Part shown: positions 1 through 5,653 of the stretch, piece after piece | Position numbering within the stretch: position 1 is the first letter of the stretch | Layout: every line of letters begins with the position of its first letter | Assembly (NCBI GenBank): GCA_049606935.1 | Contig: JBMYWA010000107.1 | Span: 1-6,167, forward strand | Origin: CAJXZP01 sp049606935 | Lineage (GTDB): Bacteria > Bacteroidota > Bacteroidia > Flavobacteriales_G > Salibacteraceae | Direction of reading: 5' to 3' | Length of the DNA: 6,167 bases | Translations under genes and position numbers: made by a program | Notes under the pieces: generated by a model | What the model saw: the letters and a program-made list of their open reading frames with translations, nothing else | What the model was told of the DNA's origin: nothing | The model's database searches: none

Positions 1-371
1 GCTTTATCCCAAACCTCAATTCTATTAGCGTAAGCAAAAAGCACTATCTCTTTAGTAATTCCTACCCCGCCCATTAAAGGTTTTGGCAACAACACCCTTC
101 CTGTTCCATCTAATCCTAACTGCGTTGCTCCATTATGAAACTGTCGGTAGAATTTTCGATTCTTGGTAACAAACAGGTTGAGTTTTTCAAATTTCTTAGT
201 CTCCACTTCCCACTCATTCATAGGATACAATACCAAACAACCCTCAAACCCCCTATTGATCACAAATTGATCTTTGGCGGCAGGATCCAATTGGCGCTTC
301 AAACCAGCAGGCAGCATAAACCTCCCTTTGGCATCCACTTTACATTGATATTCACCTAATAAGCTTGACAT
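1..371 (-). CDS. mraZ: MraZ, transcriptional regulator of the division/cell wall cluster (C-terminus cut off by window edge)
   Basis: DNA-binding regulator that in other bacteria represses its own dcw operon (mraZ-rsmH-fts/mur genes). Reading the minus strand from the ATG at 371 gives 123 codons without a stop up to the window edge, so the gene is partial; full family members are about 150 residues. Two tandem SpoVT/AbrB-type (MraZ) half-domains are visible. The first carries the D-x-K-G-R motif at residues 13-17, followed by FMLPAGLK. The second carries D-G-T-G-R at residues 88-92, followed by VLLPKPL. The start MSSLLGEYQCKVDAKGR is the usual place for this family. No Shine-Dalgarno precedes it, as is common in Bacteroidota. 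Three MraZ-type boxes lie 40-70 bp upstream of the start. The rest of the dcw cluster is expected to the left, outside the window. Identification is secure. Confidence 0.95.
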   Translation of the reverse strand, partial: MSSLLGEYQCKVDAKGRFMLPAGLKRQLDPAAKDQFVINRGFEGCLVLYPMNEWEVETKKFEKLNLFVTKNRKFYRQFHNGATQLGLDGTGRVLLPKPLMGGVGITKEIVLFAYANRIEVWDK

Positions 372-410
372 CAGTACACTTTGATTTGAAAGCGTAAAAA
401 TATTCTAATT

Positions 411-441
411 TTTACCACTTTTTACCACTTTCTACCACTTT
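411..441 (-). promoter_or_regulatory. Probable MraZ operator: three AAAGTGG direct repeats, 10-bp period
   Basis: On the minus strand AAAGTGG occurs three times, at plus coordinates 435-441, 425-431 and 415-421. The copies are exactly 10 bp apart and separated by the 3-nt linkers TAG and TAA. This agrees with the known MraZ box architecture of direct repeats at about one helical turn; the published mycoplasma consensus is AAAGTG[T/G] with 3-nt linkers. The boxes lie 44-70 bp upstream of the mraZ start, so autoregulation is a strong inference. No full TAnnTTTG promoter element is seen on this strand; the nearest is the imperfect TATTTTTA at 402-395. Confidence 0.8.
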
Positions 442-622
442 GTTGAAAACTTTATAGATTTCAGCGTAAATAAGAGGGTTTGCGCACTGTTTTAGAAAGA
501 ATTAAGTCGGGGAACAAAGAACCATTTTGAGAGGCTTAGATATGCTTGGAAAACCGCATTATTCCTAACAACCATTTGTGGATAGCGCCAAAATAAATCA
601 AGGAATTGCAAAGAGAATTGGT

Positions 623-630
623 TAATTTTG
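623..630 (+). promoter_or_regulatory. Candidate -7 promoter element (TAATTTTG) for the hydrolase-engB-tatD block
   Basis: TAATTTTG matches the Bacteroidota -7 consensus TAnnTTTG exactly and ends 24 nt before the ATG at 655, leaving a leader of roughly 18-20 nt. No TTG/TTTG sits at the preferred 17-23 bp spacing; the nearest TTG (606-608) is only 14 bp away. The call therefore rests on the -7 element alone. The rest of the 283-nt divergent intergenic region, apart from the MraZ boxes, shows no structure I can name. Confidence 0.4.
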
Positions 631-654
631 AGGCCGTAAACGTGATGTTATCCT

Positions 655-1419
655 ATGCAAGAAATAATTAAGAAAGAGGGTGGTTTTGAGTATGTTGAAG
701 TAGGAGAAGGTCCGGTAGTGGTTGTTCTTCATGGCCTTTTTGGGGCCTTAAGTAACTTTAAAGATGTACTTGAACATTTTAAGGGAAATTACCGAGTGGT
801 AATACCAATTATGCCTTTATACACTCTTCCAGTATTAAAAACAAACGTGAAAAATTTAATGGAGCACATTCGTGATTTCATTGAGTTCAAGGGTTTCGAT
901 AAGGTGAATTTATTAGGTAATTCTTTAGGTGGGCATGTAGCTTTGGTTTACGGATCAAAACACCCGCAAAAAGTAGACACTTTAACATTAACAGGTAGTT
1001 CGGGGTTATATGAGAATACCATGGGGCAATCTTATCCAAGAAAAGGCAATATTGATTACGTACGGGAGAGAGTGCAATATACTTTTTACGACCCAAAAAC
1101 AGCTACCGATGAATTGGTAGAAGAGTGTTTTGCTATTGTTAACGACCGAGTAAAAACTTTGAAAATATTATCTCTTGCTAAATCGGCTATTCGCCACAAC
1201 ATGGCAGAAGATTTACCAAACATGGAAATGCCTACCTGTTTAATTTGGGGTAAACAAGATACCATTACTCCGCCAGAGGTTGGAGAAGAATTCAATAAAC
1301 TGATGCCCAACTCGGAATTGTTTTGGATGGACAAATGTGGTCATGCCCCTATGATGGAAAAGCCTGAAGAATTTAATGGAATTTATGAGGCTTGGCTAAG
1401 TAAGACGTTGAAGAAATAG
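655..1419 (+). CDS. Alpha/beta-fold hydrolase, substrate unknown
   Basis: A 254-residue cytoplasmic single-domain alpha/beta hydrolase with no signal peptide. The oxyanion-hole motif HGLFG is at residues 26-30 after a hydrophobic beta strand (PVVVVL). The nucleophile elbow G-N-S-L-G-G puts the serine at 90. The acid is probably Asp202, in IWGKQDTITPP, and the histidine is His230, in CGHAPMMEKPEEF. The triad is thus complete and the protein is probably an active esterase or related hydrolase. The sequence does not reveal the substrate. It is divergent from mraZ and 118 bp upstream of engB. From memory, a hydrolase of this kind next to engB and mraZ is a recurrent arrangement in Flavobacteriia, which suggests a conserved but undefined link to growth genes. 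The ATG at 655 is favoured because the conserved N-terminal strand follows shortly after it and a -7 promoter element sits just upstream. Confidence 0.88.
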   Translation: MQEIIKKEGGFEYVEVGEGPVVVVLHGLFGALSNFKDVLEHFKGNYRVVIPIMPLYTLPVLKTNVKNLMEHIRDFIEFKGFDKVNLLGNSLGGHVALVYGSKHPQKVDTLTLTGSSGLYENTMGQSYPRKGNIDYVRERVQYTFYDPKTATDELVEECFAIVNDRVKTLKILSLAKSAIRHNMAEDLPNMEMPTCLIWGKQDTITPPEVGEEFNKLMPNSELFWMDKCGHAPMMEKPEEFNGIYEAWLSKTLKK

Positions 1420-1450
1420 GGAAGTCAGCAGACTGGAGGAAATTCCGGTT

Positions 1451-1501
1451 TCTTTGATTCCACTCAGAGATAAGACAAGGGCTCTTCGGTTCCGCTCAGA
1501 G
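1451..1501. repeat. Tandem pair of a short intergenic repeat, 32-bp offset
   Basis: Two copies of a 19-nt unit lie in the spacer between the hydrolase gene and engB: TCTTTGATTCCACTCAGAG at 1451-1469 and TCTTCGGTTCCGCTCAGAG at 1483-1501. They match at 16 of 19 positions. The core of the second copy, CTTCGGTTCCGCTCAG (1484-1499), matches CTTCGGCTTCGCTCAG at 5621-5636 at 14 of 16 positions. That second site is the right arm of the palindromic element upstream of map. This points to a dispersed non-coding repeat family. The repeats happen to be open in the engB frame and yield a spurious upstream extension. Confidence 0.6.
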
Positions 1502-1537
1502 TGCGATTATTGTCAAATAAAACCAACACAAAAAAAC

Positions 1538-2143
1538 ATGAAGGTTAAAGACGCCAAATTTGTGATGAGCAATACAGACTATACCAAATGTCCGGCTCCA
1601 AACATGCCTGAATATGCTTTTATTGGACGTTCCAATGTAGGGAAATCCTCTTTAATCAATGCAATAACCAACCGAAAAAGCTTAGCCAAAACCTCAGGAA
1701 GACCTGGCAAAACTCAGTTAATCAATCATTTCAAAATTAATAATGAATGGTATTTGGTTGATTTACCCGGGTATGGATATGCTCGAGTATCGAAAACCAT
1801 GCGTGCAGAGTTTCAGAAATTTTTACGTGATTACTTGATTGAACGTGAAAACTTGATATGCACTTTTGTTTTATTGGACTCCAGACTAGAACCTCAAAAA
1901 GTGGATAAGGAGTTTATGCAATGGATGGGTGAAAACGGGATTCCATTTGTGATGGTTTTTACCAAAACAGACAAGCTAAATGACCATACCCTTTTGAAAA
2001 ACATGAAACGCTACGAAGAAATAATGCTAGAATATTGGGAAGAATTACCTCCAAGATTTTACACCTCTTCGGTTAAGAAATCTGGTACAGAAGAAATATT
2101 AGAGTTTGTGGACCAAACAAATCAAGACTACCTCAAAAATTAA
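1538..2143 (+). CDS. engB: Ribosome biogenesis GTP-binding protein EngB (YihA/YsxC)
   Basis: Essential-type TRAFAC GTPase that assists late assembly of the large ribosomal subunit in the cytoplasm. The 201-residue protein matches the family's normal length of about 200. All G motifs are present: G1 GRSNVGKS at residues 30-37, the switch I threonine in GKTQ (Thr59), G3 DLPG at 75-78, G4 TKTD at 142-145 and G5 TSS at 176-178. The family signature SGRPGKTQLINHF (53-65) and PGYGYARVSK (77-86) are intact. The frame is open further upstream to a TTG at 1454, but those 28 codons come from an intergenic repeat and do not resemble the family. The ATG at 1538 begins MKVKDAKFV, which fits the usual EngB N-terminus. 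An A-rich stretch rather than a Shine-Dalgarno precedes it. It is probably co-transcribed with the downstream TatD gene, 4 nt away. Confidence 0.95.
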   Translation: MKVKDAKFVMSNTDYTKCPAPNMPEYAFIGRSNVGKSSLINAITNRKSLAKTSGRPGKTQLINHFKINNEWYLVDLPGYGYARVSKTMRAEFQKFLRDYLIERENLICTFVLLDSRLEPQKVDKEFMQWMGENGIPFVMVFTKTDKLNDHTLLKNMKRYEEIMLEYWEELPPRFYTSSVKKSGTEEILEFVDQTNQDYLKN

Positions 2144-2147
2144 TTCC

Positions 2148-2921
2148 ATGCAGTTTATTGATACTCACGCTCATTTGTATTTAGACAAATTTGAAGCGGA
2201 TATAGATCAAGTTATTCAAAACGCTATTTCAAGCGGTGTTACCAAAATGTACCTTCCTAACATTGACAGCCAAACCATTGGCGCAATGAACAATTTAGCC
2301 GCAAAATATCCTAATAATTGCTATCCTATGATTGGCTTACACCCTAGTGATGTGAAAGAAAATTTTGAGGAAGAATTAGCTATTGTAAAAAAAGAAGCCG
2401 AAAAGGGTAAATACATTGCCATTGGCGAAATTGGCATTGATTTGTATTGGGACAAAACATTTTTGAAACAACAACAAGAGGCTTTTGCTTTTCAAATTGA
2501 ACTAGCAAAAACCCACGGATTACCCATTGCTATACATGCACGGGATAGTTTTGATGAAATATTTGAGGTCTTAGACCAACACAATGATGAAAATTTAACG
2601 GGAGTCCTACATTGTTTTACTGGAAACTTAGAACAAGCAAATCGAGTAATTAATTACGGAGGATTTAAACTTGGAATTGGCGGAGTTGCCACATTTAAAA
2701 ATGGCGGATTAGACAAAGTAATTCCACATGTAGATTTAAAGCATTTAGTACTGGAAACAGATGCCCCATTTCTGGCACCCACTCCCTATAGAGGCAAAAG
2801 AAATGAAAGTCAATACATTCCAATAATTGCGGATAAGATTGCCCAAATGAAGGGCTTGAGAATAGAAGAAGTTGCTGAAACCACCACTAAAAACGCTTTG
2901 GAATTGTTTCCTTTGGGTTAG
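2148..2921 (+). CDS. TatD-family metal-dependent hydrolase (putative deoxyribonuclease)
   Basis: A 257-residue TIM-barrel amidohydrolase-superfamily protein of the TatD/YcfH type. Characterised members are Mg2+-dependent DNases, some acting as 3'-5' exonucleases on single-stranded DNA, and are cytoplasmic. All expected metal ligands are visible: H-x-H at His7 and His9 (DTHAHL), Glu94 (GEIGID), His130 (IAIHARD), His155 (LHCFTG) and Asp205 (LETDAPFL). The C-terminal PYRGKRNES segment is also typical. Length is normal for the family. The ATG at 2148 is chosen because the conserved strand FIDTHAH begins at residue 3. An upstream in-frame extension to 2106 would overlap engB and adds no conserved sequence. 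The gene follows engB by 4 nt, so it is very likely in the same operon. I cannot assign it to one of the tatD, ycfH or yjjV paralogues. Confidence 0.93.
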   Translation: MQFIDTHAHLYLDKFEADIDQVIQNAISSGVTKMYLPNIDSQTIGAMNNLAAKYPNNCYPMIGLHPSDVKENFEEELAIVKKEAEKGKYIAIGEIGIDLYWDKTFLKQQQEAFAFQIELAKTHGLPIAIHARDSFDEIFEVLDQHNDENLTGVLHCFTGNLEQANRVINYGGFKLGIGGVATFKNGGLDKVIPHVDLKHLVLETDAPFLAPTPYRGKRNESQYIPIIADKIAQMKGLRIEEVAETTTKNALELFPLG

Positions 2922-2924
2922 TAG

Positions 2925-3362
2925 TTAATTCACTTCAATTTCTTTCGTTCTAGTAGGAGAAGAAACATCTCCTTCGTAGTAATCCACTCTAAATGTACCA
3001 TTAGGAATCTCCATTTTACAATCGGCAGTAACATCTGTACTAATAACGGTAAAGGTTTGTGAACTGGAGGCTCTATCTAAGATGGCCACAGCCCAATTTT
3101 TTGCTGTACTATTGGAAACGCTCCAAAGGCTTCCAGATATTCGAGTAATTTTAACAAATAAATCCCCATTTTCAGGGATTTTAGCCGACAAACTAAAATC
3201 TACCCCTCCATATTTATAAACTGCGGGGTCTAAAATATTTAATCCATAATTTCCTGTATCCACATAAGAATACTCCGTGGTTCCGGTACCAGTGGATTCA
3301 GGACTACAAGAAATACAAACTATTGAAATTAAAAATACAGGGCAGAAAATAAGCTTAATCAT
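2925..3362 (-). CDS. Small predicted lipoprotein, function unknown
   Basis: A 145-residue protein that I do not recognise. The ATG at 3362 gives a convincing lipoprotein signal: Lys3, then a hydrophobic stretch of about 15 residues, then C-I-S-C with probable lipidated Cys19. A Ser/Thr/Gly-rich linker follows (PESTGTGTT, about 21-29). The mature part alternates hydrophobic and polar residues as in a beta-sandwich and ends in KEIEVN. It has one more cysteine (VTADCKM). It is expected in the periplasm, anchored to a membrane. The reading frame could extend to a GTG at 3392, but that would put charged residues ahead of the signal, and a -7 promoter element lies between the two starts. It converges on the TatD gene with 3 nt between the stop codons, and is 119 bp downstream of lpxH on the same strand. 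Confidence 0.75.
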   Translation of the reverse strand: MIKLIFCPVFLISIVCISCSPESTGTGTTEYSYVDTGNYGLNILDPAVYKYGGVDFSLSAKIPENGDLFVKITRISGSLWSVSNSTAKNWAVAILDRASSSQTFTVISTDVTADCKMEIPNGTFRVDYYEGDVSSPTRTKEIEVN

Positions 3363-3377
3363 GTTTGGAATTTTCAC

Positions 3378-3385
3378 CAAACGTA
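3378..3385 (-). promoter_or_regulatory. Candidate -7 promoter element (TACGTTTG) for the lipoprotein gene
   Basis: On the minus strand TACGTTTG matches the Bacteroidota -7 consensus TAnnTTTG exactly and ends 15 nt before the ATG at 3362. A TTTG lies upstream at 3404-3401, but the 15-bp spacing is shorter than the usual 17-23. If real, transcription would start near 3370. That excludes the GTG at 3392 as a start and separates the lipoprotein from the map-queD-lpxH transcript. Confidence 0.38.
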
Positions 3386-3422
3386 AAGACACTCAAGCCC
3401 CAAATCATCCATACATATTGAC

Positions 3423-3453
3423 ATTTAACAAACTATATACAAGAATGTTAAAT
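3423..3453. repeat. Short AT-rich inverted repeat between lpxH and the lipoprotein gene
   Basis: ATTTAAC (3423-3429) and GTTAAAT (3447-3453) form a perfect 7-bp inverted repeat around a 17-nt loop, in the 119-nt spacer. The stem is nearly all A/T and no U-run follows it, so it is a poor terminator candidate. It could equally be a weak operator for the lipoprotein gene, or chance in AT-rich DNA. Confidence 0.25.
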
Positions 3454-3481
3454 AGGGCAAAGAATACTAAATAAATGGTAA

Positions 3482-4249
3482 TTATTGAGGTTTACCGTAT
3501 GCCTTCAACTCTAGCTTTTCGCCATCAAATACAGCATACGTAAAGTCAACCACCCAATCGCCTAAGTTGATGTAATGGGAATTGTTGCCTAATTCTTTGT
3601 CCATCGCATAATGTCGATGTCCGAAAACGTAGTAATCTCTGTGTTTTTTCTTTTCCTCTTCCATCACAAATTGCACTAACCACTCTTTATCATCACCATG
3701 ATAGGTTTTGTCGGCAGTAGCATTTTTAGCTCTAGAGCTTCTTGAAAAGTAATTGGCCAAACCCACTCCAAAATTTGGGTGAAGACGCGCAAAACACCAT
3801 TGCATAAATGGGTTTGCAAAAAAGGCTTTTATTTGTTTGTACCAAAAATCGCCTGGCCCTAGTCCGTCACCGTGGCCAATAAGGAAAGATTTACCGTTCA
3901 TTTCTACCTCTAATGGAGAACCATCATAAAGTTGAACCCCACATTCCTTCACCAGGTAATCGAAAGTCCACATATCATGGTTTCCTCTAAAGAAATAAAC
4001 CGGAATTCCTTTATCTGTAATTTCTGATATCTTGCCTAAAACACGGGTAAATCCTCGCGGGATAACGCTTGCATATTCAAACCAAAAATCAAATAAATCG
4101 CCCATCAAATAAATAGCCGCTGCATCTTGCTGGGCTTCATGCAACCATTTCACAAAATGTTTTTCACGCTTTAAACTAGACTCAAAATCGGGAACACCCA
4201 AATGTTGATCTGACGCGAAATACACTTTCTTTCCGGATGGGATATTCAT
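3482..4249 (-). CDS. lpxH: UDP-2,3-diacylglucosamine diphosphatase (LpxH)
   Basis: Metallophosphoesterase that cleaves UDP-2,3-diacylglucosamine to lipid X and UMP, the fourth step of lipid A synthesis, at the inner face of the cytoplasmic membrane. Its presence implies a lipopolysaccharide-type outer membrane. The 255-residue sequence has the full calcineurin-like metal set: Asp14 and His16 (SDQHLG), Asp51 (MGDLFDFW), Asn90-His91-Asp92 (RGNHDMW), His126 (IGHGDGLG), and His211 and His213 (FGHRHYAMD). GDLFDFWFEY is typical of LpxH-like enzymes rather than generic phosphoesterases. Residues about 134-175, with aromatic FWYKQIKAFFANPF and basic FSRSSRAK, form the expected helical lid that binds acyl chains. 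It lies 9 nt downstream of queD and is likely the last gene of the map-queD-lpxH unit. A closely related phosphoesterase with another lipid substrate cannot be excluded. Confidence 0.88.
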   Translation of the reverse strand: MNIPSGKKVYFASDQHLGVPDFESSLKREKHFVKWLHEAQQDAAAIYLMGDLFDFWFEYASVIPRGFTRVLGKISEITDKGIPVYFFRGNHDMWTFDYLVKECGVQLYDGSPLEVEMNGKSFLIGHGDGLGPGDFWYKQIKAFFANPFMQWCFARLHPNFGVGLANYFSRSSRAKNATADKTYHGDDKEWLVQFVMEEEKKKHRDYYVFGHRHYAMDKELGNNSHYINLGDWVVDFTYAVFDGEKLELKAYGKPQ

Positions 4250-4258
4250 TTCCGTTTT

Positions 4259-4699
4259 TTATTGATCAGCTGCAAACCACTCCGCATACGAAGTATTGGT
4301 TTCGCGTAATAAAGCAGAATGCAAATTAATATGTTCGGGTGAGTTTTCTTGAATTATTGACACCATGTGCTCTAACAACTTTTCGGCAGTTGGCTGATAA
4401 GGAACTAGCATTAAACGCGGGTTGTTTTCTTTAGTAACCACTCCTAAAAAACGAGAATTATCACGCAAAACTAGCGCGTGATCAAACACATCCACTACAT
4501 TTTTTTTCACAATGGTTTTTAGATCCGAAAAGTCAATTACCATTCCGTCTTTGGGAGTTCCAGGCGCATCTATTGGCTCCCCTATAAAAGTTACACGTAA
4601 CTCATAAGTATGCCCATGAATGTTATGGCATTTGCCATCATGACAATCTAAGGCATGTGCCATTTCAAAATCAAATTCTTTACTTATTCTAATGATCAT
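4259..4699 (-). CDS. queD: 6-carboxytetrahydropterin synthase (QueD / PTPS family)
   Basis: Zinc enzyme of the 6-pyruvoyl-tetrahydropterin synthase fold that converts dihydroneopterin triphosphate to 6-carboxytetrahydropterin, the first dedicated step towards preQ0 and queuosine tRNA modification. The 146-residue protein has zinc ligands His15 (FEMAHAL) and His28/His30 (NIHGHTYEL). It also has the catalytic Cys24 in C-H-x-x-H-G-H, the Asp73-His74 pair (VFDHALVL) and the pterin-anchoring Glu133 (LLRETNTSYAEW). A roughly 20-residue insertion rich in Pro and Asn around residues 83-103 is common in this branch of the family. Its ATG overlaps the map stop as ATGA, so the two genes are probably translationally coupled. 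No other queuosine genes are in the window. A PTPS acting in another pterin pathway is possible, but the C-x-x-H-G-H arrangement favours QueD. Confidence 0.9.
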   Translation of the reverse strand: MIIRISKEFDFEMAHALDCHDGKCHNIHGHTYELRVTFIGEPIDAPGTPKDGMVIDFSDLKTIVKKNVVDVFDHALVLRDNSRFLGVVTKENNPRLMLVPYQPTAEKLLEHMVSIIQENSPEHINLHSALLRETNTSYAEWFAADQ

Positions 4700-5484
4700 G
4701 ATGCGTTATCGTTTTTAGCTAATGCTTCATCCACAAAATCAAAAGTAGATAGGATATCTGGTTTACCATCAACAATAGCCACATCATGCTCAAAGTGAGC
4801 AGATGGTTTACCATCTCTAGAAACAATAGACCAACCATCATCTAATTGACGTACACGCCAATCTCCCATATTAATCATGGGTTCAATGGCTAAAACCAAT
4901 CCGTTTTTTAATTTTTTTCCTTTTCCCGGACGTCCGTAATTCGGAACTTGAGGGTCTTCATGCATTACTCTACCTAATCCATGCCCCACTAAATCGCGAA
5001 CCACTCCGTACCCGTGATCTTCGGCATGCTTTTGAATAGCAAAACCTACATCACCTAGGCGTTTACCGGCTCTCATTTGCTCAATACCAAGATATAATGA
5101 TTCTTTGGTTACTCTTAGTAAATCGCTTACCTCTTGAGAAACTTCGCCAATAGCAAACGAATACGCATGGTCTCCATAAAAACCATTTTTCACAGCTCCA
5201 CAGTCTACAGAAATAACATCTCCCTCTTTCAGTTCCACATTACCTGGAATACCATGAACCACATGTTCGTTAAGTGAAGTACAAAGGGTATTAGGAAAAT
5301 CATACAGCCCTAAAAAACCAGGAACAGCTCCTTGGTCTCGAATGTATTCTTCGGCAATTTTGTCTAATTGCAATGGCGTAACTCCAGGCCCAATATGTTC
5401 TGCAACCAACCCTAAAGTACGTGAAACCACTTGAGCACTTTCGCGCATCAACTCAATTTCTTCTAGTGATTTGTAGTGTATCAT
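4696..5484 (-). CDS. map: Type I methionine aminopeptidase
   Basis: Cytoplasmic dinuclear-metal enzyme that removes the initiator methionine from nascent proteins. The 262-residue length is close to the E. coli enzyme (264). The five metal ligands are Asp94 (SVDCGA), Asp105 (YGDHAYSF), His168 (VGHGLGRVMHE), Glu201 (AIEPMIN) and Glu232 (FEHDVAI). The substrate-site His77 (VVHGIP) is also present. Each is three positions below its E. coli counterpart, so the protein aligns without gaps through the core. It lacks the N-terminal zinc/SH3 extension of longer forms. It starts at ATG 5484 (MIHYKSLEEIELMRES), the usual class I start. No TAnnTTTG promoter lies in the 26 nt before a 135-bp palindromic element upstream, so transcription may come through or from that element. 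It is first in the apparent map-queD-lpxH operon, not beside ribosomal protein genes as map often is. Confidence 0.96.
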   Translation of the reverse strand: MIHYKSLEEIELMRESAQVVSRTLGLVAEHIGPGVTPLQLDKIAEEYIRDQGAVPGFLGLYDFPNTLCTSLNEHVVHGIPGNVELKEGDVISVDCGAVKNGFYGDHAYSFAIGEVSQEVSDLLRVTKESLYLGIEQMRAGKRLGDVGFAIQKHAEDHGYGVVRDLVGHGLGRVMHEDPQVPNYGRPGKGKKLKNGLVLAIEPMINMGDWRVRQLDDGWSIVSRDGKPSAHFEHDVAIVDGKPDILSTFDFVDEALAKNDNAS

Positions 5485-5509
5485 TATCTAAATGTAATCT
5501 CTATGATTA

Positions 5510-5644
5510 GACGGAAGCTCGAATACCGAAGTAGGAAGAGAGCAATCCACCTAGCCCCCTTTCATTTCAACTTCGCTCAATGCGAGTCCAAGGGGGAAAA
5601 TTTCTTTTTATTGACTCTTACTTCGGCTTCGCTCAGCAGTCGTC
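5510..5644. repeat. 135-bp nested imperfect palindrome, MITE/REP-like intergenic element
   Basis: The element fills most of the 169-nt gap between map and the HAD gene. Arms pair in order from outside in: GACG (5510-5513) with CGTC (5641-5644); CCGAAGTA (5526-5533) with TACTTCGG (5619-5626); AGAG (5537-5540) with CTCT (5615-5618); CAAT (5543-5546) with ATTG (5610-5613); CCCCCTT (5555-5561) with AAGGGGG (5590-5596); and TCGC (5573-5576) with GCGA (5582-5585) around a 5-nt loop. No plausible gene is inside and no clear target-site duplication flanks it. On the plus strand the G-run is followed by a T-rich tract, but no rightward gene ends there. It would form a large hairpin in any leftward transcript entering map. 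Part of it resembles the repeat before engB. Confidence 0.65.
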
Positions 5645-5653
5645 AACGGTAAA

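Noticed and set aside
135..359. Plus-strand open frame of 74 codons
   Set aside because: It lies wholly opposite mraZ, whose minus-strand frame encodes a clearly recognisable protein; the plus-strand product has no recognisable features.
887..1334. Two minus-strand open frames opposite the alpha/beta hydrolase gene
   Set aside because: They are antisense to a gene with a complete catalytic triad and show no domain, signal or initiation context.
3277..3474. Plus-strand open frame overlapping the lipoprotein 5' end
   Set aside because: It covers the complement of the lipoprotein signal region and its upstream spacer; no promoter or recognisable motif supports it.
5555..5609. CCCCCTT/AAGGGGG stem followed by a T-rich tract on the plus strand as a rho-independent terminator
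   Set aside because: No plus-strand gene ends upstream of it, and on the minus strand, where the HAD gene ends, no T-run follows the stem. It is better explained as part of the palindromic element.
5485..5653. Riboswitch or preQ1-type leader upstream of the map-queD operon
   Set aside because: The structure here is a long nested palindrome sharing motifs with another intergenic spacer. I see no preQ1 aptamer features, and queD is the second gene of the unit.
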